From: Eudorina sp. 2006-703-Eu-15
Taxonomy: Eukaryota > Chlorophyta > Chlorophyceae > Chlamydomonadales > Volvocaceae
Assembly: GCA_003117195.1 (NCBI GenBank)
Contig: BDSI01000243.1
Location: 1 to 64,000 of the forward strand
Reading direction: 5' to 3'
Length of the DNA: 64,000 nt
A program made the position numbers and the translations under genes. Shown piece by piece: positions 24,586 through 35,903 of this stretch. The stretch's first letter is position 1, and the number at the start of each line of letters is the position of its first letter. The notes beneath the pieces were generated by a model, which saw nothing but the letters and a program-made list of their open reading frames with translations, ran no database searches and was not told where the DNA came from.

Positions 24586-27500
24586 GGCCAGAGCGAATTA
24601 TTACCCTGCAGACGTCCGCAGCAATCCAGTAAAAAGTGCGTGTATGTTGAGTTTTTTTCGTCATTATTGGTCGACTTTGCCAGAGATGAACGGCGGAGCC
24701 CAGGGTCTTGGCTGCGAAGTAATCTGCGGTTTGTGCTCACAGCAGCCAGCTGCGTTTTATGCGTGAGGAGCATCTACTTAGCTCTCAAGCGATCAGCCAA
24801 CGCCTTACACCGCAAGCAGGTACGTACATTGAAAACAAATGGCTGCCTTACTAGCTATATACGTATGCCATGGACGCATTGCCTGGGGCTTCATTACATA
24901 CCTCTATTCATCGGCCGACATGTCTACTGCTTCTATTAATAACCACATACGCATCCCTCCGTGCGCCCTTCGTCATCCGTCTATCTTCTGCTTGCAACAT
25001 ACATACATACATACATACATACATACATACATACATACATACATACATACATACATACATACATACATACATACATACATACATACATACATACATACAT
25101 ACATACATACATACATACATACATACATACATACATACATACATACATACATACATACATACATACACCCATACATACTCGCCACACACGGCCGGGGTCC
25201 TCATCCTGGTACGGCAAGGCCTCGCGGCAGCAACAGACTCGGCCCCGCCACTCGATCTCCCCGCGAACCTGAAGGGCCGCTTCACGCACTGCCTGCTACA
25301 CTGGGGAGGACACCGCCTCCGCATCTGCAACGCCTATGTCCCCCCGGGCACAACAGCGGCAGCAGTAGAGGCCCGTACCCAGCTGCTCGGCAGCGTCCTG
25401 GCCGCCACGGCGACACAAGCCACCACTGAGGGGGCCACCACCCTCATCTGGGCAGGAGATTTCAATTTTGTCGAGGACCCGGCCCTCGACTCCAGTGCGG
25501 GGCCGGATGGTCGGCGGGGAGACCGGGCGAGTGCCCGTCAGCTCCGAGAAGCAGGCCCAGCCATGGTCGACAGCCATCGCCACCTCCATCCCCAGCGCCG
25601 CGACTTTACACATGTGTACCACGCGCCCTCCCCGGGTGGCTCCCGTCTCGACCGGATCTACATCAACCAGCCAATGCTGCTGTACGTCTGCCAGACCTCC
25701 ATCACCTTCCACTCCCCATCTGACCACCGAATCGCATCCCTGCACCTACTGCCGCGCCAGACGGAGGCCAGGGGCCCCGGCATCCGCCGGGTACGGCTGG
25801 CGTTCACAGCACACGAGGACCTAGCGGCTAGCATGTCGGCTTGGATTGGGGCCCAGTGCTCAGCGGCCCCATCAGTGGAGGAACACCCTGCTAACCTGAT
25901 CGCGTGGTGGCCAGGCTTCAAACGCCGCCTCGCCGACCTGGCCCATCGACTGAACAAGGTAGCCCAAAGGCGGCGGCAGCGGCCTGGCACCCGTGCACGG
26001 GAAGCGCTTGCGGCAGTCAAACGAGCACAACAGGTAGTCGACGCGACCCCGACAGCACCCGAAGCCCTCAAACAGCTCGCGGAGGCACAATCAGCCCTGG
26101 CGAAGGCCCACCGGGAGGACAGCCGCGAGGCAGCCCGGGAAACTCGGGCCCACTGGCTGCGGGCAGGGGAGCGTGCTGGTCCGGCGCTGACGGCGTTCCT
26201 GCAAGCCCAAGCTGCCGAACAGCAGCCTGCCCCCGTTGCCCTCCAGGCAAAGTCCGGCCGACTAGTGACCAACCCAGCCCAGCTGCCGCAAGTTGTTGCC
26301 GACTTCTGGGCCGAGGTATGCCGCAAACCTGAGTACATCTGCCCCACAGCCCGGCAGACAGTCCTGGACCAGCTGGCCGCCAGTGGCATCCGACTCCCGG
26401 CGGAAGAAGATGTGCAGCTTGGCGCCAAGACCATCACGACTGAGGAAGTACGGGTCGCGCTGGTCAAGAGCCAGCCAGGCAAGGCACCCGGGTGGGATGG
26501 CATCCCTGCCGATCTGTACCGGAAGTTCTGGCCCGTGATTGGCAGCACCATGGCGAACCTCTTCACAGCCATCGGCACAACGGGGCAGTTGCCGGTCGGC
26601 TTCCTGGAGGGAATCGTCACAGTGCTGTACAAGAAGGGCGACCCCAAACAATCCGGAAACTACCGCCCCATCACGCTGCTATGCTCCGACTACCGGCTGC
26701 TCGCCAAAGTCCTGGCCAACCGCCTGGGACCCGCCCTGGCCCGTGTTATCAGCCCCGAACAGTCGGCCTTCCTCCCCAAACGTCTCATCGGAGCTAGCGT
26801 GCTATTCCTGCGCCACCTTGCCCACCTCCTCCGCAAACAGAACCGCCGAGCGCTCCTGGCGTTCCTGGATTTCGCCAAAGCATATGACACCGTCGACCGC
26901 GGCTTCCTACTGGCCTCAATGGAAACGATGGGGGCAGGCCCGCAGCTGCGGGGCTGGGTCCAGCTGCTACTCAGTGACACCCAGGCGCGCGCCATGATCA
27001 GCGGCTTCAAATCCAGGCGGGTCCGGATGGAAGCGGGCGTTCGCCAAGGGTGCCCCCTCGCGCCTCTGCTGTACCTATTCGTCGCCCAGGCCCTGCTGTG
27101 CTGGCTCCGGAGCCAGGAGGTGGGAATCAGATTGCGGCCGTCAGACCCAGACCGCACAGCAGCCTGCCAGTTCGCCGACGACACAGAAGCAGTGATTGAT
27201 GGAGAGGAATCGGTGGCCTCCTTCCTGGGGGCCATGGACACCTTTGGCCGCGCCTCAGGTCAGCGCCTCAACCTAGACAAAGTGGAGCTGCTACGGGTGG
27301 GCAGGATAGATCCGCAGCATCCGCAACCGCCTGCCGAGGGCCCACACCCACGGGCAACTAGACAGCGGCGGCAGCAACAGCCGCAGCAGCAGCAGCAGCC
27401 GCCGCCGCAGCAGCAGGAGACCATCAGCGGACTCAAAGTGGTCACCACCGCCACGGCCCTGAACCTGCCGGTCAACAACCAGCTGTCTGCGCCCCAACCA

Positions 27501-30500
27501 GACTGGCCCAAACTACTCGAGGTGGCCTACAAGCGAATGCAGCGGCTATCCCGCTTCCCACTGTCGGCTTTTGGCCGAGCCACCGCGGCGTCAGCTTACG
27601 GCCTGCAAACCGTAACTTGGCATATGGAGCACGGCGGACCTCCCCCGGACGCCACCCTGGAGCACGTAGAGCGGCTGACAGCGCGCCTGGTCGACCGGCA
27701 GCAGGGCCCAGAGGACCCCGGCCAACGCCTGACAGGGGTGCCACACAGCCTCCTGGCGGGCCATCCGTCTACCGGGGGTTTTGGCCTACTGCCTCTCAGA
27801 CAACACATCCGCGCACGGCACGCGATCTGGGCAATCCGCTTCATCGCGGGGGCCCTGGCTGCCACCGCCGAGGGCGGTGACGACGGCAGTGGAGCCTTAG
27901 GCTGCCACCCGTGGGTTCGCACACTGTCTGCCTACCTCGAGCTCAGCCACCCGGCTTTCCAGCCCTGGGCACTGACAACCGCCCGCGCCGCGGGGCCCTG
28001 GCTCGGTGGTGACACGATGCCAGAGGACATCAGCCGAATCGTGGGGCTCTGGGCCACCTGCCACCGCTCGAAGACTTCGGAACCTCCCCTCTCGTCCCGG
28101 GAGACTGGTGCTGGGCGGCTGCACTGTGGGGCAACCCCCTCCTACCGAATGCACCCGAAACCAGCGGAGGCGACCGCCGCCCGGGCCTAGAGGCTTATCA
28201 CGAGGCGCTGACGTACTGCCGGAAACTGCGCACAGTGGGAGACCTGGTGCGGGCCAGGGACGAGCTGGGCGGCACCGGTCAAACCCACATCGACCAGGGA
28301 CCGGAGTGGCAGGAGTGGGTGCGCACACACCTAGACCCATCAGCAGCCTCAATCTTGCAGCTACAGGACAGGACCGCCGCCCTTGCAGCCCTCAACACCC
28401 TCTGCAGCGACATCAGCCCGGACTGGCTTGACGCGGCCCGGGCAGTGGAGGCCCGGCAGCAGCAGCCGCAGCAGGCGCCCACAACACCACCCTCACCGCC
28501 GCCAGCGCCGCCCCCACCAGAATGCGCGCAGGTGATGGCGATGATCGTGTCGCGACTGGGGTGGCGGATCCCCGGGGCAACGGAGCCCGTGCCGCTCCGC
28601 CGCCTGACCGTCAGCCAGGCGACACAGCTGCAAGGGGCCCCCGCCGGTGAACGACGCCTGCAACTACTGGGCGAGTTCGTACGGGAAGCCCTGGGCCTGC
28701 CCGACGGAACAGCCCCGCCAGCCGGAGAGGTCAGCCGCTTCCGAGTGGCGTTGGCGCGCCTGTGGTCGGAGGTACGCTGGGAAAACGAGAACAAGGAGAC
28801 CCTGTGGCGGATGGCAGTGGACGGCCTGCCTCTGCCCAGCAACACGCATTTGGCCAGGATGGCCCCCGAGCCGTGCGGCTGCGGAAGCTACGGGGGCGCC
28901 GCCGGCCGGCCGTGCTCCCCCCGCCTACACCATTTCTGGGAGTGCCCCGTCGCCCAGGCCGTGCGGGAACAGATTGACCGGCACCTGTCACCCGAGCCAG
29001 CAACGGCAGTCAGCAGCAGGATGACACGGCGACACCTCTGGCTGGCGCAGGCGCCAACCGGATGTGAACAGCCTGCCTGGGACGTGATCACCCTGGCAGC
29101 GCTCTCCGCCATGGACACCGGCAGATGCTGCCTCCGGGCAGCCCAGCGTCGCGCGGCGCGGGTAACAACAGCCGCAACATCGGGGCGTCAGGCACCAACA
29201 CAGCAACAACAACCAGCGCAGCGTCAGCAGGCCCCCCGCCAGCGACACATCACCGATTTCTTCGCCCGGGCCGAAGGCACCCCCCAACAGGAGGGCCCCG
29301 CACTCACCGCACCCATCGACAACGCTCCGTCACAGGAGGGCAGAATGAGCGAGGTGGACGCGATGGCAACGGCGGCAGTGGCGGCGGCGGCCGGAACGGC
29401 AGCGATTGCAGCGTCGCCCCTGGACCGTGCTCGTGCTCGGGCGGTGGTGGACTTTTGGGCGCGTCTGCGATCGTTCGCAGCGCTGGGTGTCCCCCGCCGT
29501 GGCTGGGACCGGGTGGGACCACAGCACCCCATCCTGGCCGTGGCTGGGGAGCAAGTACGGTGCGCAGCACCAGTAGAGATCACGGCCTAAGAGCACGCCG
29601 TGGGGTTAGGGAGGGGGCTCAGTCGGGGGGGCGGGGAAAGGGTGGGGGGCCTGCGAGCGAGCGCGCGGGTGGGAGGGTTCTAAGGGCGTGAGCTGGGGGA
29701 AGAGGGCGATCTGCGGAGCGTCCAGGGAGGGGCGGGGAAGCAGGCAGCGCTGGGCGAGGTTTTTGAGTGGCTTTTCGTTCGTGGTCGTGTTGCTTTCCCG
29801 GAGAGGGGCTTCCTATGGGGCGGGGGCCTCCGGTACGTGTGTGTTTGGCGGTGGTACAGTAGGAGCGCTCGCCCTGGGCTGAGCGAGGGTACGCAGGCGC
29901 GGGAGGGGGAGGGCGCGAGGGGTGCGTGGGGAGGTTCTCGGGGAGAGAGGAGGAGGCTGAGTTTCGTTGAGCTCGCGGGGCGCGTCTCTCTTGGTAGCGG
30001 TGCAGCGGAGGGGCCTTGCTTGTGTGTCTGGGGAAGGGGTTCTCAGCCTGGGGGCCGTGCCTTAGGTGGCTATCTAGGGGGGCGCCGTGCTGGCTTGTCA
30101 TCCCTCCCGCGGTGCTTTGGTTGGGGCACTCGTTTCCTGGTGCGCGAGGAACAGCCTCTGCAGCAGACTCCAGGAGAGCTCCGTAGACAGCTTCGGACCA
30201 GCTACCGTGCGTCTGCTTCGCCCCCCGTACCCCTTGTGCCGTGTGAGTAGTAGCGGTCAGCGCCTGCCCCTTCCCAGGTGGGGGGTGAGTGAAGCTTCTT
30301 GTAGCATGCAGCCGTCGATACCTTATAACAGGTCAGCTTTGTTAGTGTTGCGTGTGTCAGCAGCCCGTCCTGAGCTTGCTTGCCTGCGTTCTCTGGTCCT
30401 GTTCTGGTTGCTTGCGAGTTAGCTGTGAGGGTCCCCGTGGGTGAGGTGGTTCTTCCCAGGTTAGCCCGTGGGTTTACTCCCCGCTTCGTGCGCCTTCGTC

Positions 30501-33500
30501 GAGTCTTAGCCCCGTGTGTGCGTGGCCTGTTCCGAGGGACCCCTGAGGTCCCATCTAGCGAGCCGGGTCTTGGGTTGGCTGGGTGGGTGTGCGGGAACTT
30601 GAGAGCAGGTCGACCCCGTTTTTGGTCTCCTTGCCGAGTGCGGAGCAGCAGCCTGCAGTCGAGTTTGCTTCTCCGGTTTGTTGCTTTTCCCAGTGCAGCG
30701 GTCGAGTAAGTCCGGCCGGGGCTCACCATGAGCCAGCTGGCGGCGGGCGTGTGAGTGCGTGTGCGTGGAGGAGTGTGAGTGCTTGGCCGGCCTGCTTGCT
30801 TGGAGAGGAGCCCCGCCGGGCTCGAGCCAGGGTGTGAGGCGCGCGGCGGACATTCGGACAGACAGACGGACAGACAAATCCGCGCGCCCCGCCCTGCGCT
30901 GTGGTTCGGCCCGGCAAGGGGCCCCTGGCACTCGTCCGTACGACATGTGTACGGCGAGCCGCCCACAGTGTAACACCCCATTCATACATACATACATACA
31001 TACATACATACATACATACATACATACATACATACATACATACATACATACATACATACATACATACATACATACATACATACATACATACATACATACA
31101 TACATACATACATACATACATACATACATACATACATACATACATACATACATACATACATACATACATGCATGCATGCATGCATGGATCGCTCGCTCGG
31201 TCGACGCGCGCACATACAGACGACGCGGGACGCGCGGCTCCAGGAGCAGCTCAGACTCAAGTCCGTGCGGCTCAACGAGTACGAGGAGCTGCTGCTCGAT
31301 CGGGTGGTGCGCCCCGGCAGCATCGAGGTGGAGCTGGAGGACGTGTTCGGGCTGGACGAGCTCATCACCACCCTGGTGCGTGACTGCGTGCGTGCATGCG
31401 TGAGGCGGGGCGGATGCCGTGGGTACGGGTGGATGGGTATGTATATACGTACGCCCGCGCGGCGGCGGCTGGTTTCGCGCGCTTTGTACCGGTGGGCCTA
31501 CCTATGTGTCGATGCAGTCGATGACCAGTCGATGACATAACGTATGTGTATCTGCAGGAGGACGAGGTCCTAGCGCCCCTGGACCCACAGCTGCGGTCCC
31601 TGACCTGCAGCTCGCCGCTGTGGAGCCTGGTCAAGGGGGTGCTGCTGTGAGTAATGAGGCTAAGGGCTGATTGGCGCGCGGGAGGTTGACAGAGCGAGCA
31701 ACGCTTCCGTCGTCGATTAATTGGCAGCGAGCAGCTACAAAAGGAATAGTGGTTCCGACGATAGATGGTGCCACCAGCCAGCACTCTCCTAGTTACATCG
31801 GGCGCATATATAAATGAAAACTAGCAGCGTTCATTTGGAGATTAATTACCCACGTATGTACGTATACCTTACTTGCACGCAGCCTAAACGACATTGTAAA
31901 GCGCCGTCGGGTGCTGGAGCGAACTCCCGTACCCTCACACACCGCCAACGAACGCACCGGGGTGGGCTATCTAGCAGGGAACTCTTTGACTCAGGGCCGG
32001 TGACGGCGGCGTATAGGCTCTAATCAGCCTCGTCGTCTCTGTCCCCTTAACACACGCCAGGATGATGTCCGGCGTAATATTATTATCAGTATTACCTTGC
32101 ACGCATGCACGGCCCCATCCCACCTGCTGACACGGATACCCCGCAGCTCACGCCTCCGTGTTTGCCTGTATGTTCGCTCCCTGCTTTCCCCCTCCATTGT
32201 GCTCATTTCCTTCTCATCAGGCATGGGCCCCCGGGCACTGGCAAGACCATGTTGGCAAAAGTGGGTGCGTGGGCAGTGCGGGTGTGTGTCAGCAGCGGTA
32301 ATGAATTAACATGCATGGATGTGTATGTATTTGCGAATGTGACGAGCAACAACGGTTCAGGATGAATGCGACGAGCAACAACTAACGGTTCAGGATGAAT
32401 TCAGAACGAATTCGGAGCTAGCCAACGAATACAGAGACTGCTGGCGGCGATATCTGTCGAATTGGGACGATAATATAATAATATATAATGAAATTGTATA
32501 TTGTGTAGTATACATGTAATATCTTAGATATACAATGTATGTAACGCTATAACCTAATAGAGACTAACAAGAACAATAATTGTTGTTATTGGTAATTATA
32601 ATTCGATGATGCATGATAACCTTATAATATAATTTGATATAATCAACATGACCAATTATAATATAATATATTACATTATACTATACAAATGATATGAATG
32701 ATATATAGTTATATTATATTATACTATGTGAATGAATGAATGAACGTTACAGCGGACCCCAAAGGGAACACCGGTGTATACCAGGGCAAGCCCCAGCAGG
32801 CCCCACCGCCAAGGCGGCAGGACACCTCCACACCTCAACGCCGCACCCAAAAACACACCGGGCCATGACCCCACCCAGCCAGACACCGAAGCAAGCAGAG
32901 GCGCGCAGCGGGGCAACACTACCAAAGGGATAGGCACAGCAGAGGGCAGAATCCCCAGAAGTGGATAAAGCCAAGCACAGGGGAGGTCGCCCACACAGGC
33001 ACCCCATCACCCAGCTACCACCACCCCTGAGGCACCCAACGCTGCACCCTCTCGAGGTCTTGGAAGACCCACGCCTGGCTCGTGACACTGCCCAGCGACC
33101 GCTAGTGGAGTAGCCCGCATCAGAAGAAATACCTAGGCCAAGCTTGGTGCTAAAGCAATAACACACCAACGGGAGCCCTGCCTCCTACCAAATCTGGGGG
33201 CAGGCCAGATCCCCAACTTGAGCCCCGGGTCGGACAACCCGAATACAAACAGGATGAGGGCGGGGAACCCGTGCCTCATCCCTCATCAGGAGCAGGCCCC
33301 GCACACCGCAAGACTCCCCCCGACACTTTCAAAAAAGGGTGGAAGGGGCCCACCGAGGTCCATCCACGTCTCGGGAGGCCCAACTGGGCAAACCCGTGAA
33401 GGCGCCCCCAAACGTCAGCGATTGCGCGCCGCTCCCCTTGCTCTGCCAATTCCGGTCCCGGCCGTACAGTCGTACCCTGACCAGGTGCTGACCGCCGCAG

Positions 33501-35903
33501 GGCGGCCGCCATGAATCGGCGACCAGTCTCCATGGCCGCGATCGCGGCCAACACCACCACATCCCATACACATTGCTCCGCTGGTGGCGGGGGTCCGCCA
33601 GCCAGACATGCGTCCTCCGTATCCGCGCCCCTAGGCGCGATTCCATCTGACCCACCACCGCCTGGGCCACCCGGCACGACCAGAAATGGTGCTGGCGGGG
33701 TGTTTCTGTCCCCCCGCCTTCCGTTGGGTATCCACCGCATCCACACCGACCGCGCCACCCTCGCGTGGCGCATATGGGAATTGCCCAACAACGGGACGCC
33801 ATCGACTGTAAGGCGCCAAAAGGCCTCCTTATGCTCATTTTCCCACCGGGTACTAAGCCAGAGGCGGCTCAGCAGTCCCTGGATCCGGGCGGCCGCCACC
33901 TGAGTGATCGGGTCGGTGATCGGGTCGTATGTATCATATTATATGGAAAATGATAAATTGAGCAGAATAGAAACGATTTGACTAACGGGACAACTTGTAC
34001 CTCATACCGCCCGTGTCCATAACTGCAGGCCTTGGCCAAGCGTGCTGGCTGCAATCTGATCAACATCGCTCCCTCTGCTATCAACTCTAAATACTTTGGG
34101 GACGCCAATCGCTTGGTCAAAGCCACGTTCACCCTAGCCCGGAAGCTCGAGCCATGCATCATATTTATCGGTCGGTATGACTACTGTCCCGCGCGGCGCC
34201 GACCTTTCGTTCACAAACAATATGGGTGCTATACCGTACATACTATAGTACTTGCTTATAGCTGAATTTCCCAGTATTTTTTGAAATCGCCACGAGTGTC
34301 TGTCTTTGCATGTGGTCCAATTATGATTATTCCCAACGAAACAACGCCGCCACTACTTGCCCTACTTGCCCCTCAGACGAGGTTGACGCGCTGCTGTCCC
34401 GGCGCGGCTCGCTGTCGGAGCACGAGGGCTCGCTCCAGATCAAGAACGAGTTCCTGGCGCTGTGGGACGGACTGGACAGCGATGCCAACACGGGGGTGCT
34501 GGTGATGGGCACCACTAACCGCATCGACCGGATGGACGAGGCGGCCCTGCGGAGGTTCAGCCTGAGGAGAGAGGTGCGCGGGGCGGCGAGGGTTGGGGGC
34601 GGATGCATGCATGCGTGGAGGCAGCAGGGGCGGCGGAGGAGGCCGTGGGTGATCCACACACTGCTGCGTGATCCTGATATTATTGTTGAAGGGGTCTATA
34701 TATGCTTTGTGGCAGTGGCCTGGAGTCGCAACGATGCATAAAAAATGCACAACGTATAAATGAACGTCTCTACTGTATATATGGCTCTTCAAAGCGCGTA
34801 ACCTACCGCCCCAAAGCTTACTTGCGCGTGTATTCACCATACATACATCCGTCCAAGCATTATTGTACATGCGCGCACGCAGGTGCCCCTGCCCGGGGAG
34901 GCGCAGCGGAGGGCGATCCTGGCGGGCTACCTCCGCAAACACGCGGCGGCGGCGCCAGCAGCAGAGCAGAGGGTGGCGGCCGAGCTTCTCCAGGAGGTGG
35001 ACTACATCACGGCAGAGTGCCAGCAGCAGGAGCGACTAACCGCAGCAGCAGAACAGCAGCAGAAGCAGCAGCAGAAGCAGCAGCAACAGAATACGAAGGA
35101 GGAAGAAGAGGAAAGGCAGGAAAGGCATGACCGCTGTGGTGACAATCGCAGCAGCAGCGACTGCGTTGAGGGAGATGAAGTAGTCGACAGTAGTGCCGAG
35201 CCGATTATCATCAGTGGTGGCAGCACTCCCACGACTTACACCGCCGCAATCAGCAGCAGCGCAAACAGCACCGGACGCGTGGACTACCTGGACATAAGCA
35301 ACAGCGGTAACGGAGGAGGAAAATACAGCGGAAACCGCCAGCAGGGCAATAATAAAGGGAACGGCCCGCTGGGGCTGGGGGGCGACTGGCTCGCAGCTAC
35401 CGCGCGGTCTCGCCCGACGACCAGCAGCGACAGCATGCAATGCACGCACCCAGACCGTGGCAGCAGAGGCTCCGCCGCCTGCGGTACCGGCAGTCTCACA
35501 CCCGTCCTGGATGACCTGGCGGCGCGGACGGAGGGTTTCAGCGGCTATGACCTGTACAAGCTGTGCTCCAGGGCGGCGCAGAGCATCCTGCAAGACCCCT
35601 GCTTACGAGCTAGGTAAGCTTGCCGTGCAACTACACGCTGAGGGATATTTTATAGTGGCTTACGTATATAGCGGCTATTTTATGCACACATGTGGGCGTG
35701 TGGTATGCATACGCAGGCTTCGGTCCCAGGCAAGCACGAGGCGGGGCACAGGCGGCGAATCAGCTTCTGCACCGGAGGGTGGCAGCGGCGGAAACGCCCC
35801 GGGTGATGATGTGGCGGCGCTGCTGCGGCCGCTGATGGCTGAGGACCTGCGCCGCGTGCTGGACAGCATGAGGCACCACAACCAGATGCAGGTGCGTACG
35901 TAA
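24586..35903 (+). CDS. MSP1: Msp1/ATAD1-type AAA+ ATPase, paralogue copy 2, with LINE in intron 1
   Basis: Exons: a membrane-segment exon ending at 24819, then 31220-31375, 31558-31646, 32221-32260, 34029-34170, 34377-34573, 34883-35613 and 35717-35903 (513 residues from exon 2, plus TAA). The first exon encodes RFVLTAASCVLCVRSIYLAL, a likely anchor. It has no in-frame ATG, so the true start is unresolved and may lie in a further upstream exon. Key motifs: linker DVFGLDELITTL, GPPGTGKTMLAK, pore region SKYFGDANRL, CIIFI plus DEVD across the splice, VMGTTNRIDRMD, ALRRFSLRR, GFSGYDLYKLCSRAAQS, and C-terminal AEDLRRVLDSM. Exon 7 fuses what are two exons in copies 1 and 3 and carries about 130 extra residues rich in Gln, Ser, Gly and Asn. 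Catalytic motifs are intact, so the enzyme is probably active if expressed. Confidence 0.83.
24998..25167. repeat. (CATA)n microsatellite at the 5' end of the LINE
   Basis: About 42 perfect CATA units, followed at once by truncated LINE coding sequence. Its threonine/tyrosine/isoleucine/histidine translation is open in frame with the LINE, but it is not part of the protein. Confidence 0.97.
25168..30984 (+). mobile_element. L1-like LINE retrotransposon, 5'-truncated, in intron 1 of Msp1-like copy 2
   Basis: A 5.8-kb element in the same orientation as the host gene. It has an endonuclease fragment, a complete reverse transcriptase, a C-terminal zinc-binding region, and a GC-rich 3' untranslated region of about 1.4 kb ending CAGTGTAACACCCCATTCATA. 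A CATA array lies directly at each end (24998-25167 and 30983-31168). The N-terminal part of the endonuclease, with its first catalytic residues, is missing, which indicates 5' truncation. The single frameshift near 28060 makes this copy non-autonomous as sequenced. Confidence 0.9.
25185..29590 (+). pseudogene. LINE endonuclease-reverse transcriptase polyprotein, truncated and frameshifted
   Basis: Frame 1 (to about 28060) encodes an endonuclease fragment with NAYVPPG, AGDFNFVED, SRLDRIY and SDHR. It continues with the reverse transcriptase: KAPGWDGIPADLYRKFW, GNYRPITLLCSDYRLLAKV, LAFLDFAKAYDTVD, GVRQGCPLAPLLY, the active site FADDT near 27171-27185, and GQRLNLDK. After about 28060 the protein continues in another frame (PPLEDFGTSPLVPGDW, then ALWGNPLLP). 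This leads into a C-terminal domain with WRMAVDGLPLP, a CGCGSYGG...HHFWECPVAQ zinc-binding region and a conserved tail RRGWDRVGPQHPIL, ending at TAA 29588-29590. A Gln-rich linker lies at 27360-27420. The endonuclease lacks its N-terminus. Apart from the frameshift the reading frame is intact, suggesting a fairly young copy. Confidence 0.88.
30983..31186. repeat. (CATA)n microsatellite followed by (CATG)n at the 3' end of the LINE
   Basis: About 46 CATA units run directly from the LINE 3' end, followed by a short CATG run, and stop 34 bases before exon 2 of copy 2. The array matches the repeat motif at the other end of the element. Confidence 0.97.
32470..32740. repeat. AT-rich low-complexity tract in intron 4 of copy 2
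   Basis: Nearly pure A/T sequence with imperfect ATAATATAAT repeats and local palindromes. It sits immediately beside the 3' end of the antisense LINE remnant. Confidence 0.7.
32727..33905 (-). mobile_element. Antisense LINE remnant, 3' end only, in intron 4 of copy 2
   Basis: On the minus strand the segment encodes the C-terminal part of the same LINE family: TRWENEHKEAFWRLTVDGVP matches VRWENENKETLWRMAVDGLP of the large LINE. In another frame it has CGCGG...QHHFWSCRVAQAV. Then comes LPRRGWTSVGPFHPFLKVSG, ending at a stop near 33276. At least one frameshift separates these parts, so it is a pseudogene. The 3' untranslated region ends GGGGTCCGCTGTAACGTTCA plus ATTC repeats. The 5' truncation point is near 33905. 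Confidence 0.85.

Noticed and set aside
24544..24819. TTG at 24544 as the start codon of Msp1-like copy 2
   Set aside because: No in-frame ATG exists in this open stretch, and TTG starts are not expected for nuclear genes. I treat it as an internal exon with unresolved start.
24870..25190. Threonine/tyrosine/isoleucine/histidine-rich N-terminus of the LINE frame
   Set aside because: It is a translation of the CATA microsatellite and of flanking intron DNA. The LINE homology begins only after about 25185.
25658..26647. 329-codon open frame on the minus strand
   Set aside because: It is a shadow of the LINE reverse-transcriptase frame on the plus strand, which has all the expected motifs.
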